Of a stretch of DNA of 64,000 nucleotides, positions 51,717 through 62,770 are shown one piece after another. The notes under the pieces were generated by a model. It saw only the letters and a program-made list of their open reading frames with translations, ran no database searches and was not told the origin of the DNA. Both the position numbers and the translations under genes were made by a program. Within the stretch, counting starts at the first letter, position 1. Each line of letters starts with the position of its first letter. Origin of the DNA: Lepas anatifera (taxonomy: Eukaryota > Arthropoda > Thecostraca > Lepadidae). The DNA is taken from positions 1,128,501 to 1,192,500 of the forward strand of contig JAOTON010001030.1 in assembly GCA_034440635.1 (NCBI GenBank), written 5' to 3'.

Positions 51717-52110
51717 TGCCCTAGTAACACAGCAACATTGTCACGATGTTGGGGCAATGTTACGGATATATTGTGACAACATTGTCGCACAACGTTGCTA
51801 CAAAATTGTTTTGTGGACACGCCACAATATTGTGACTATATTGTCTGGACAACATTACGAAAAATGAAATTCGGTACAATTCCTGTAATTAACACAATAT
51901 TCTCACAAAGTCGTGTTTTAATAGTGTTATCGCTACGCACGAGTCTCCAAATACGCGTATGTCTCCTTTTTCAGACACATTATTTTATGCCATAATGCCT
52001 CCATGTTATAGCAATGTTGCAGAAATATTGTAACCATATTGTGTGGGCATTATTGCTTGGAAAATATTGCTACAACATAGTTGCAATATTATGACAATAT
52101 TTTACCCTGA
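51717..52110. repeat. Dispersed 'ACAATATTGT/CAACATTGT' repeat cluster
   Basis: AGCAACATTGTCACGATGTT, CAATGTTACGGATATATTGTG, ACAACATTGTCGC, ACAATATTGTGACTATATTG, GGACAACATTACG, AGCAATGTTGCAG and ACAATATTTTACCC recur. Many are near-palindromic around ATTGTGACAAT. A less repetitive 150-bp interval sits at about 51860-52000. Confidence 0.75.
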
Positions 52111-52129
52111 TACTCTCAACTGGGGCCCT

Positions 52130-55100
52130 CTTTAACTTACTCTCGTGAGGCCCTTAGGCTAACTCTAAGCGGGGATAGGGGAGGGGAGGAATGCTCTCTG
52201 AGACTAGTTCTCGGGGATATCTGAGGGCAGTCCCAGGGGACCCTTGAGACTAACTTCTGGAACCTCCTAGACCAATACTCGTCAGACTAATTGTCGGGTC
52301 TCTATTTGTCTAATTTTCGAGATTAGCTCTCTGGCCCTCCTTACACTAGAACTGAAAGGTCCCCTCAAAATAACTCGGACTCCCGAGATCAGTCCTTGTG
52401 GAACCTGCGACCAACACTTGGCGGCACTCACAAGGCTAATTTTCGGCCCCTCCCGATTAGATCTCGGGGGTCTCTGAGACCGATTCACGACGCCTCTTGA
52501 CCAAACCTGGGGGCCTCTGAGAATCTCTCGGGACTCCTGAGATAAGTTATCGGCAACACCTCTGAGACTAGCTATCGGGCCCACCAGATTTGCTCCGGGG
52601 GGGCTGAGACTGACTCACGGGGCCATCCAGATTAGCTTTCGGAGGTCCCCTGACGCTGTTTCTGAGGTGGGGGGGGGTCTGAGAATGACTTCCGACAGCC
52701 CTCTGAGACTAACTCTAGGGCGCCCCCTGAGATTAACACTGGGAGAAAGAGGGAGGTGGAAACACCTGGGACTGAGTCTTTGATTCTCCTGAGATTGACT
52801 CTCGGATCTGGGAATTACCTTCAGAGCCCTCAGATTAGCTCTCGGGTGTCTCTGAGACTGACTCCCGGGAGCCCTGTGAGACTAACTTTTGGGCGCTCCC
52901 TGAGTTTGACTCTCGGGGTTCTTATACCAAAATTCGGAGGGGGCAAAGCCTGAGGCTAAATCCCGAGGGCTCCCATAATTACCTCTCGGGGGCCCCCTGA
53001 GACTAGCACTCTGCGGATGAAATGAGACTAACTCTCGGACCCCCAGATTAACTCTCGGGGCCACCTGAAAGTAAATATTGACTCTTGAGAAAGACGACCG
53101 TGAGACTATGGGGGCCCCTGAGACCGTTTCTGAGGTGGGGGGTCTGAGAATGACTTCCGACAGCCCTCTGAGACTAACTCTAGGGCACCCCTGAGATTAA
53201 CACTGGGAGAAAGAGGGAGGTGGAAACACCTGGGACTGAGTCTTTGACTCTCCTGAGATTGACTCTCGGATCTGAGAATTACCTTCAGAGCCCTCAGATT
53301 AGCTCTCGGGTGTCTCTGAGACTGACTCCCGGGAGCCCTGTGAGACTAACTTTTGGGCGCTCCCTGAGTTTGACTCTCGGGGTCCTTATACCAAAATTCG
53401 GAGGGGGAGGCAAAGCCTGAGGCTAAATCCCGAGGGCTCCCATAATTACCTCTCGAGGGCCCCCTGGGACTAGCACTCTGCGGATGAAATGAGACTAACT
53501 CTCGGACCCCCAGATTAACTCTCGGGGCCACCTGAAAGTAAATATTGACTCTTGAGAAAGACGACCGTGAGACTATGGGGGCCCCTGAGACCGACACTTG
53601 GGGGCCGCCTGGGACCGAATCTCGGGGGTCCCCTTGGCCGACTCTTGTTCTCTGATACGGTCCTTCAGGGGCCTCCTGTAATGGACTTTCGCCGGGCCTT
53701 GAGACCCTCTCTCTGAGGGCCCCTGGAACTAGCTCGAGGGCCTCCTGAGACTGATACTCAGGGCTTCCAGATACCGACTGTCGGGGCCCCTAAGACAAAC
53801 TCTTGGGAGGCCTCTGAGACCGAATCTCGGGGCTCCCCGTAGACCGACTCTCGGGGTCCTCTGAGGCCGACTTTCGGGGCCCCTGAGACTGACACTCGGG
53901 GGCCCCTGAGACCGAATCTCGGCCCCCGTAGACCGACTCTCGGGGCCCCTGAGACTGACACTCGGGGGCCCCTGAGACCGAATCTCGGGCCCCCCGTAGA
54001 CCGACTCTCGGGGTCCCCTTGACAGACTCTTGGCTTTCTCTGAGACTGACTCTCAGGAGACCCCCTGAAATAGACTCTCGGGGTCTCCTGAGACCAACTC
54101 TCAGGGGCCCCCTGAAATCTACTTTCTGGGGGCCTTGAGACCGACTCCCGGAGCGGGGGCCTTGAAGCTGGCTCGGAACCCACTGAGAGCGAATCTTCGG
54201 GGGTCCCCGAGGCTGACTCTGGGCCCCAGGATCAGAGAATCCTTTGCAATGGTTCAGGTCGGCCCAAGGGGGGTCTGCGGACCCCTAGGACTCCCTTTGG
54301 CTGGCCACTGCATCCACACATTTGGGGGCCCTCCGAAATCAGTATTTGGAGGCCCCTGAAATCATTGCTTGGGCGCTTCCCCTCCGAGACCAATACTCGG
54401 GAGCCCCTTGATACTGATGCCCGGGGGTTCCTAAGACCAAGCTCGGGGTCCCACGTAGATCAGGCTCGGGGGCATCCCCAGGCCCATGCTCGTGCTTTCC
54501 TCAGGAGTAACTCGACACCGATGTTTGAGGGCCCCAGATCAATATTCGGAGCCCCCCTCTGAGACTAATGCTCGGTACTCTGGAGCCCCTCGATACCGAT
54601 GCTCGGGGGCCCTGAGCCCAGGGCTGAGGGCCCTTGAGACCCAACTTTGGGTCCCCTGAGGCAAATGCTCGTGCTTTCCTCATGAGTCCCTTGATATCGA
54701 CAGTCAGGGGCACCACGAGATCAATATTGCCCCCCCCCGAGATCAATGTTTGGTACTCCGGAGACATCGATACCCATGGTCGGGGCCCCTGAAACCAAGC
54801 TCGGGAGTCCCTGAGACCAAGCTGGGGGGGGCCTGAGACTAAGCTCAGGGACCCCTGATACCAAGCTCGGAAGGCCCGTGAGGCCAAGCTCGGGGGCCCC
54901 TGAGACCAAGATAGAAAGGTCTGTAAGACCAAGCTCAGGGGGCCCCTGAGACCAAGCTCGGAACTCTCCTGGGATCAAGCTCAGGGGCCCCTGAGATCAG
55001 TGTTCTGTACTCCGGAGCCCTCGATACCGCTGATCGGGGCCCCTGAGACCAAGCTTGGAAGGCACGTGAGACCAAGCTCGAGAGCCCCTAAGACCAGTCG

Positions 55101-55310
55101 GGGACCCCGAGATCAAGCTCGGGGCCCTTGTGACCAAGCTCGGGGCTCCTGAGACCAAGCTCGGAGGGCTCCTGAGACTAACTACGGGGGCCTGAGACCA
55201 GCTTGGGGGCATCCTGAGACCAAGCTTGAGGCCCCTGAGACCAGCTCGGGGGCCCTCTAAGACCAAGCTCAGTGGGCCCCCTCCCGAGACCAATGCTCGT
55301 GTTTTCTAGT
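52130..55310. repeat. Degenerate GC-rich minisatellite block, 'GGCCCCTGAGACC' type (block 3)
   Basis: Same unit type as 30080-32045, over 3.2 kb. The part from about 52480 aligns feature by feature with that block, including the MITE scrap at 54262-54303. Later units (54780-55280) are dominated by CCTGAGACCAAGCTCGGGG. Repeats often pair GGGGCCCC with its own complement, so hairpins are likely in single strands. Open frames here are artefacts. Confidence 0.92.
52658..53593. repeat. 468-bp tandem duplication inside block 3
   Basis: 52658-53125 and 53126-53593 are nearly identical, with an offset of 468 bp. Differences are few (for example GATTCTCC or GACTCTCC, and GGGGGCAAAG or GGGGGAGGCAAAG). 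It is a recent duplication in an otherwise diverged array. Confidence 0.95.
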
Positions 55311-55317
55311 GCATAAT

Positions 55318-55797
55318 GTGACAGCCTAGGAAAAAAACACGATTTGAGATGGTCAGTACACTGTATTGGAGCTGCCGTTGCCGTAAAATCCTGTGGGACA
55401 CGGAACAACAAGTTTAGCAGGTTTTCAGTCCGCTACAACAAATACATGCTGACATTGAGGTGTGCAATAAATCAACCAGAGCAGTCTGTGTGTTTCCATC
55501 GCATCTGAACGAAAAAGAGGAAAGCGACGGTCAAACGAGAACCAACTGCGAGGCCACACGTTATCATTGCACGCCAAACGATAATGATGCTTACTTGTTC
55601 AGGTTCCCGTGGGTTCAGACCTCTACGTTAGCCTATGCTTCATTGATTCTGAGGTTTTTACTCTTGAGTGAGTAGCATTATAACATTTACCTCAATCGTG
55701 ATAGCACGAGCTCATTACAGTACTCATTACAACTTAAACACAAATCTTGGACATTCTCACACTTTACATCTGAAACAAACAGGAACGTGACAGCCGT
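55318..55797. other. Probable 480-bp insertion at the end of block 3
   Basis: Block 2 passes from GTTTTCCAGTTCATAAG directly into the palindromic MITE scrap. Here GTTTTCTAGTGCATAA is separated from CATAAGGTCAGCCCAAGG by about 480 bp, bounded by GTGACAGCC at about 55319-55327 and 55788-55796. The interior includes a 71-codon frame (55460-55675) that I cannot assign. Confidence 0.5.
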
Positions 55798-55804
55798 AAC
55801 ACAT

Positions 55805-55860
55805 AAGGTCAGCCCAAGGGGGTCCGCGGACCCCATGGACCCCCTTGGGTACGCCACTGA
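55805..55860. repeat. Palindromic MITE fragment with terminal GGGTACGCCACTG
   Basis: GGTCAGCCCAAGGGGGTCCG, then CGGACCCCATGGACCCCC, then TTGGGTACGCCACTG. The CGCCACTG end is the complement of the CAGTGGCG terminus at 25035 and is shared by many hAT-type MITEs. Confidence 0.6.
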
Positions 55861-56723
55861 CACTAAATTCCAGGATTCGACCAAAGTGCCGCATTCCCTT
55901 TAAAGCTGTGCGCATAGCTCCATCTGTTCCTATCCATCAATGAATGAACTTGATCTGTCGCGTCCTGTCCATCCACCCTCCCCTCCCTAGCTCCAAACCG
56001 AGGCAACGCGTCGGCCGCGTAGCTTCTTGGGTGACGTGGCGCTCGAGGCGGCTTCGGGATTCGCTTGGCGGGAGGCTCGTGAAGAATGCGAGCTTTCAAA
56101 ACATGTTTCTATCAGATACCTAATTTTTACGGCTCCAGGGTAAGAATAGTTGCAGATTTCATACAAATTAATTTGAAGAAAATTAAAGACCTCGCTCATT
56201 AAAATTTTTCAATTTATATTTTATGTTTGAAATTTGTGTAGATTATTATAGAATTCAAAAAAATTGACCTGCATTTTTATTCATTAAATGTCCTCCTTCC
56301 AAAACTTTTGACTGATTTCATTTATCTTTATGACTTTTTGAGATACAAGGTATGAATATTTCGAAACATGCAATGACGTCACAATTTGACGTTTCACTGA
56401 CAATTTGACAACTCCACTGTGAAGCTAAGACAAGAGTGTTCAGTTAGTGTTGTTCTCAATGCTTCTAGCGCCTCACTTCTCACCACGGTTTCAAGTTCTT
56501 AAAATGAATGGAAGTGGATGAAATTTGGCATGAAGCTGGCTTAGGCTCCTGGGTCACCGATACAAATGATTCTAGGCCAACGTAATGCCCTCTTCTAGAA
56601 GCAGCTTTATACCGTGCCTTTTCTGTACGAACACAGCACCCGGCACCACAATCACGGCGGCGCTTTGAATGATACCGGCCAGTGACCTCCTGACGGGTCA
56701 CAGGTGTAGGGCTAGCCGGAGTC
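55861..56723. other. Unassigned stretch
   Basis: No recognisable gene. The frames at 55863-56099 (-) and 56480-56701 (-) lack motifs. Confidence 0.3.
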
Positions 56724-56812
56724 GGTGCAGTGTGGCGCAGTGGTCTGGTGCTTAGAGGCCCAGACTCGTGTTCAGGGGTGCCCGGATCGGATCCGGGGTT
56801 GGCTGCGAGCTA
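56724..56812 (+). repeat. tRNA-like SINE head
   Basis: GTGTGGCGCAGTGGTCTGG is a good A box. About 40 bases later, GGATCGGATCCGGGG resembles a degraded B box and closing stem. No tail of the SINE A/B type follows, so it is another family or a tRNA pseudogene. Confidence 0.4.
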
Positions 56813-56909
56813 TTAGTTTTAGCTTTATTAGTTATTTCAAAGAAAAGAATGATAACACTGACGTACAGGCTTAAGAAGAGATACATTGAGAACGAAATAT
56901 GGTTTGCTT

Positions 56910-57464
56910 TCAGCACATTGTCATGCGGCTCTCCTGCGCTGTTGGGGCGTTAGCCCAGGTCGCAGACCGGGGTAGTGCTTCTGTGGTCCATATTCTGAGG
57001 TGATCATTGGTGTGCTTGTGGGTAAATGTGTTATCGGTGAGGAGTTTTCTGGTGAGCTGTGTTTGGTGGTGTTGTTCTACGTGGTTCTTGATGGAGCTGG
57101 TGTGGCCTGGTGCTTTGTGTAGAGTGAGGCGTCGTAAGAGGGATGTTGTCGTGGCACTGATGTCCTTAGCGGCAAGGAGCCTACAGTCTCCTAAGGGGCA
57201 GTTAAATTGATAAAGTACATTGGTGCGTGACAGAGGGGTAGTCTTGTCTGATGTGTTGTTGCGAATGATGAGGTTGAATGTTTTTATATTTTTGTAATAG
57301 ATAGTGAGATGCAGTTGGTTGTCAGAATCTGTGCACTTTAAGTTGTCGCGAATGATATGCTCCATGATTCTTTCGTCATCTTTATGGGCACTGCTCATAA
57401 AGATGACGACAAAATCACCATTCCCTTCGTTGCTCCCGGGGGCTGGTGAACAATAGGTTTTCAC
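56910..57464 (-). pseudogene. Penelope-like element GIY-YIG endonuclease domain, orphan
   Basis: A 184-codon frame reads 'TSDKTTPLSRTNVLYQFNCPLGDC', then 'LLRRLTLHKAPG', 'SSIKNHVEQHH', 'LTRKLLTDNTF' and 'HLRIWTTEAL'. In Penelope-like proteins the endonuclease starts with this Val-x-Tyr-x-Phe-x-Cys-Pro motif (a Zn-binding CC pair), then Tyr-Ile-Gly-x-Thr; here the Tyr-Ile-Gly is replaced by Asp-Ile-Ser, so the YIG motif is lost. Later come the helix Arg and His residues and a final Glu. The RT expected upstream is absent within 300 bp, where an AT microsatellite occurs instead. The domain call is good; activity is unlikely. Confidence 0.65.
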
Positions 57465-57659
57465 CTCGCTTGCTGGCCCTGGGGGGCAACGGAAGGAATA
57501 GATTCATTCATGCTCTCATCTTCAGCCGCTATCACCTCATCATCATCCAAAATATACAAAACATGTCGTTGTATGACGGACAGTAAATATGTCTCTGGCT
57601 CAGCACCCAGTGTCAAGGTGCGCACTGGGTGCTTCCACGAGAGACAAACGGTGAAAAAA

Positions 57660-57660
<1 letters not shown>

Positions 57661-57719
<59 letters not shown>
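57661..57719. repeat. (TA)n microsatellite
   Basis: More than 20 uninterrupted TA units after TATGTGTG. Shorter (AT)n runs occur at 58491-58510 and 61187-61207, the latter near the 3' end of the Penelope-like element. Confidence 0.98.
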
Positions 57720-57720
<1 letters not shown>

Positions 57721-57779
57721 GTTGTTTCACTCTGTTGCCGTTGATGAATGATAGTATAAATCCTAAATCGGTAGGCATT

Positions 57780-58553
57780 ACAAAGTTATATTAACCGTGG
57801 CATTTACATCTAAAAATGACTAGAAGTGACAACGCGCCAGAAGTGCCATCCATCAGGCTCTACCACCGCAACTAAAACAAGACCCCGGCACCCCCACGCA
57901 AACATAATGTCTTCCGCACGATGCAGTGGGAACATAGCTAATTTATGCATACGCTGGCTGAATGGAGGTTGATATTTCCTACATGTTCTGGTCATGCAAG
58001 AACAGTATATATTTTTAGAGAGCACTGAAGCCTTACAATTTATTTTGGTATTCGCTGATTATTTATTATTGTTCTCCTCATTCAAAAGGACTATAAGTTA
58101 ACTACATTCAATGTTTTACTGATTTTGACCGATGAAATGTTGTTTCAACATTTTCTTGATAATTAGTTTACTTCTTGGGATTTCCTCAATAGATTAAAAT
58201 TTTTCGGAAAATATATTATTCCATAACTTATGGGCCAAACAAGGGGTGGTGAAGATGCGGTAATTCCTATTCGAGAACGGCTGATCCAGTAGGGGGATCC
58301 TTCTTATTTCACGATATCCCAATTCCCTGAGGCAAAAAAATGTATGGATTCACGAAGCTGACCAATGAGGAATCTATGAACTATAATTAACATTTGCGTT
58401 TTCGCGAGATCAGACACTTTGAGGACCGAATCCTTTTAAAAAAAAAACTGGTTCTGAGCTTCCAGGGATATGTATTCTATCCAATGTGTCGCATATATAT
58501 ATATATATATTGTCTACTGCTCTGCTCCTTATGTAGGTTGTTCATTTATTACA
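57780..58553. other. Unassigned stretch upstream of the Penelope-like element
   Basis: No gene. The sequence from about 58400 may already belong to the element's 5' region. Confidence 0.3.
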
Positions 58554-58587
58554 CTGATGATGATATTGTAATATATCGAAACCGGTC
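58554..58587 (+). ncRNA. Hammerhead-ribozyme-like motif of a Penelope-like element
   Basis: CTGATGA (58554-58560) is followed by the stem GATAT (58562-58566)/ATATC (58573-58577), then GAAA (58578-58581), the palindromic CCGG (58582-58585) and TC (58586-58587). This is the order of the hammerhead core: CUGANGA, stem II, GAAA, a very short stem III and the UH cleavage dinucleotide. Penelope-like elements are known to carry such minimal hammerheads, which act as dimers through a palindromic stem III. One U is unpaired before stem II and stem I is poor in this sequence, so self-cleavage is uncertain. Confidence 0.55.
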
Positions 58588-58714
58588 TGGATGTTGACAT
58601 GTGTGTCTTTATTAATTGTTAAGTTTATACTTCTACTACAACTTAAAAAGAGTCCTTATTCCAACATATCGGACGCAACCATGGCCGCCAAAGTGTTCGG
58701 AAGATACATGCATA

Positions 58715-61057
58715 CATATCGAATGAGAAGAAGACAACCAAATGTGAACTAGATCTTGAATTTCTAAAAACATGTAAAACATACAGCATATACCCAAAGT
58801 TCTTAAGATTCAAGCTATACAAGAAGGACCTTCGGGACAGCAAACTCTACAAATCATGGCAAAGTAAGTTACTCAATCAAGAGATACTTTTCAAAAAGAA
58901 TAGGTTAGCAGAACTTAAACAAAAGTAAGAGACGAACGCCAAAGTCTCCGTCAAACCTTTTCATTCTTCCAATTCTTCTGGCTTAACAATCATCTAAAGG
59001 AAGTTCTAAAAACATTCAGAGAGAAGCAAAATGAAATTCACTCTAGGAAGCTCAAACGTATTGGGATTGAAAACACTATTCGACCTTGTGACCCTGACAG
59101 CGTCATTTTTAACTTTTCATCGAAGGCACTGCCTGCAAGAATCAAAACTTTACTCGCATTTGGACTTGACTTTAAACTACCTGTATGGAAGCTTAACTTT
59201 TACCGATATTTCCTATGCTTCGAGAAGTTACTTCACACTGTATCAGATCTACATCTACCTTCAAGCTTTGAACTTCGTGATGTGAAAGAAAAGTTGAGAT
59301 TCATTAGCTTAAAATATTTTCATGGCTTTAAGTCTTCTCGGGTGTTTTCACCAGTGTTCACTAGACATGATGTTAACTTGCTGAAAGATTTTGCTGCCGA
59401 TAAGTCAATTGTTGTTACTAAACCAGACAAAGGGAGAGGTGTTGTGATTTTGGACAAAACATCATACATTGATAAGGTTAAGTTAATATTGTCTGATGCT
59501 ACGAAATTTCATCTTATTAATGAACCTGTGCTTAAAACCATTCGACAAGTTGAGGATAAGGTAAACCGCATTATTTCAAAACTCAAGAAACTATCTATGA
59601 TATCGGACTCGGTGTACAAAGAACTTTATGTGTCTGGCTCCACTCCTGGTATTTTGTACGGACTTCCAAAAGTCCATAAGGTGCTGGTTCCTCTACGCCC
59701 AATTTTTGCTGCCTGTGGGACTCCAACGTACAAACTTGCTAAATTTTTGGTCCCCCTACTTTCGACACTTACCGTAAATGAGTATACAATAAAAAACAGT
59801 TCCGAGTTCGTGCATAGTTTAAGTGGGCTTCAACTCACTTCCGAAATGGTTATGGCTAGCTTTGATGTTCAAAATTTGTTTACTAACATCCCGGTGAAAG
59901 AAACTATTGAAATAACTATCAGCGAACTTTTCAGAAATAATTGCGTAGAAATAGCAGGGATTACTGCGAAGTACTTTCGCTCACTTCTTGAAGTGGCCGT
60001 TTTGAACTCCTACTTCATTTTTAACAATCTTCTCTATAAGCAGGTCGATGGGGTAGGCATGGGTCTTCCTTTAGGCCCCACCTTTGCTAATATTTTTCTA
60101 TGTTTTCATGAGAGGAAATGGTTAAAAAACTGTCCAGCCGACTTCCGCCCAGTAATGTATAAGAGGTTCATTGATGATACTTTTTTAATATTTCGTCATA
60201 GATCACATTCTGATAGATTTCTTAGTTTTCTTAATGCTCAACATCCAAATATTAAGTTTACAAAAGAAGTCGAACAGAGTGGTAAACTGCCATTCCTTGA
60301 CGTATGCGTTAGGAGGGTCGGCTCTAAGCTTGAAACATCAGTCTATCGAAAGCCAACATTCACTGGCCTAGGAACTAGCTTTTTTAGCTTTATACCCCTT
60401 GCTGTAAAACGTGCCATCACCTTAACGGCTATCTATAGGGCATTTAGTGTCAGCTCATCATTCCAACTTTTCCACAGGGAACTCGACTTTTAAAGCGCTT
60501 CTTTAAAAACAATGGCTTCCCCATTCATCTTTTTGATTGTTCGGTCAAGGATTTTTTGAATAAGAAGTACGATTTATCTCCCCAAGGCATGTACAGCTAA
60601 GAAACTTGAGAAATATTTTGTTATTCCGTATTTTGGTCAGCAGTCTCTAAAACTTAAGAAAGAGTTATTGTCCCTTCTTTCCAAATATTACCCTTATCTC
60701 AATCCAAAGATCGTCCTTCAGAACACCTCATCCTTGGGTTCTATCTTCCGGTTCAAGGACAGGTTACCTAAGAGTTGCCAATCCTCAGTGGTTTATCAAT
60801 TCTGTTGCGCATCGTGTGGTGCGTCGTACGTTGGTTCCACCCATCGTTCATTACACTGCAGGATAAAACAACACTTAGGTATGTCCGACCGGACTAACCG
60901 AATGGTGGCGAATCCAGATCCGTCTGCGATTCGCGAACATTCACATCAATGTGATACCCCGGTTACCATTGATGATTTCAAAATTCTGGATAGGTGTGGT
61001 ACAGGTGTAGATTTAAGAATTCTCGAGTCTCTTTATATATCTAAAAAACAAACCTAG
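58715..61057 (+). pseudogene. Penelope-like retroelement: RT plus GIY-YIG endonuclease, frameshifted
   Basis: The protein combines a telomerase-related RT with a GIY-YIG endonuclease. The N-terminal region can be read from about 58730 ('ELDLEFLKT', 'RFKLYKKDLRDSKLYKSW') with a frameshift near 58915-58925, then on without a stop from 58922 into the 403-codon frame from 59282. In that frame lie 'KPDKGRGVVILDK' (47-59), 'ILYGLPKVHK' (123-132), 'SFDVQNLFTNIP' (192-203, first catalytic Asp), 'GVGMGLPLGP' (256-265), Phe-Ile-Asp-Asp (295-298) and 'LPFLDV' (335-340). The frame is lost at 60493. The endonuclease (60668-61057) has 'VVYQFCCASCGASYVGST' with the CC pair and Tyr-Val-Gly, 'RIKQHLG', 'AIREHSHQC' and 'LRILESLYI' with the catalytic Glu. 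Catalytic residues look intact; two or three frame breaks make this copy inactive. Confidence 0.95.
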
Positions 61058-62140
61058 GTTGAACACAATGTCTTCGGCTTTCCCTCTTCAAATCTTTGTA
61101 TAGCAAGTACCTTCAACATATATGTGTGTGTTTGTTAGTGTCTTATATTTTTAGCAATTATCCGTGAAACTGCGCCTTTGGCCTTCTTATATATATATAT
61201 ATATATCGCTAGTTCCAAAACTTGTCTTTTATTGAGCAGTGAAGGCTTTCACGGCGGACTTCAGTCAGAATTCGTCTCCACTTTACGTCAGTCAGGACAC
61301 TCAATGGAGAGCAGAAAGCCCCTGGAGGAGGCTGATTTCCGCTCATAGGAGGAGGCTGATTTCCGCTCCTAATAAGCTCACTTTCTGCAACTGCGCGGTT
61401 TTGGATAGGCCATATATAAATAAGGTATAATTAAGTTGTTAGGTTATGAAATTGGTGCTTGCTCTACGGGATGCATATTGCATTCAAAATCCCGTGAAGG
61501 GCATTGCTCCTTGGAATTGCAAATAAACCGGAAGTATTTTTATAAAAGGAATAGTTAGCACAAAAATATATTATTATAGAAACGTATTTTAAAGAAAAAC
61601 GATTTTAGAAACGTAGCGGTGATATTATTCAGGAACAATGTTCACTGAAAAGAGAACGGGCCTAAACGTCTCAGGTAAATGTCCGTCTATTTTAGCATGT
61701 TATTTGCCGTTCTTCCTTTAAGGTCAATCTGAAGTTTTTTTTCTTCTAAAACAGGTGTTTGCCTTATCCGTTTTAATGTCGCCTTAAATTGGAAACAGCT
61801 TAAAATTAGTGTCCCTGATAACTTTACACCAGAGAAATATTTACGTAGGACCATATCCCTCGTCAACGATGATCAAATTTTAGCGTCTTTCATTTTCAGT
61901 GAACACGTCCCACTACACCTAAGATCATGGGAGAGGTTACACAATGACATTGACGATTCTTTGTGCAAAACATGCTATATGTGAGGGAAACCAACAGAGT
62001 GGATTTGCTGTCAGACTCTGTGGGTCTGTGAAAAATGTTACAAACACAGTTTCCGATAGCCCGGACCGAGCGCCGCTGCGTTGCCATCTTTGCCGATTTA
62101 AGAGGCCACCCTAATGGTGGTTCCCTCCCCTGGTCCGTTC
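61058..62140. other. 3' flank of the Penelope-like element and unassigned sequence
   Basis: (AT)n at 61187-61207; a 21-bp direct duplication, AGGAGGCTGATTTCCGCTC, at about 61327-61368. No gene recognised. Confidence 0.4.
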
Positions 62141-62770
62141 AAGTTGGGGGAGGGGAAGAGGGTGCCCCGCTGCCCCCCCCATTCCGCTGCCTATGGGCAA
62201 GTTCTTTCTGTGTCCATGAGAGATGGACACCTTCAAACTTACAGAAAGTGGGTAGGTAAAAGTCTCGTCATAGTGGGGCACCTTTGGTATTCGTAGGCAC
62301 TCAGAAACCAGTTGAGGCACTTGTCTTATTGTCCTTTTACCTGTACCATTGTAAGCATATACCTATATGAGGGGGATAATTTTTATTCAGGGACAAATTC
62401 ATAACGGAGGTAGAAAATTATGTGATTGAGCGGCACATCCAAACTACAGACGCATACAAAAAGAAGGCACACGTTTCAGCCATCCGGCGATGGCACCCCA
62501 GCACCAATGTGGCACATTGTCTTGTGCTACCCGGCTGCAACCCAGACCGAGGGGCACCTTCAAACTTGTCAAAAGGGATTGAGTAAAAATATCATTGGCA
62601 GTAATGCACTTCCAAAAGCTTAGGGCATTCAGAAACCAGTTGGGAGCCCGCGTCTCATTTTTCTTTTACCTTCACCATTGTAGGTAGATACCTAAATGAG
62701 AAGTGTATTTTTATTTAGAGAAAAATTCACGGCGAAGACTTCTGACCCATAGACGCATACAAAAAAGGCC
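62141..62770 (+). repeat. Diverged tandem duplication, about 310-bp unit
   Basis: ACACCTTCAAACTTACAG, AGAAACCAGTTGAGGC, CCTTTTACCTGTACCATTG and AGACGCATACAAAAAG recur about 305-318 bp later as CACCTTCAAACTTGTC, AGAAACCAGTTGGGAG, TTTTACCTTCACCATTG and AGACGCATACAAAAAA. Order is conserved and divergence is about a quarter of positions. Confidence 0.75.

Noticed and set aside
56724..56812. Functional tRNA gene
   Set aside because: The A box is good but the B box and closing stem are degraded, and no anticodon arm is clear.
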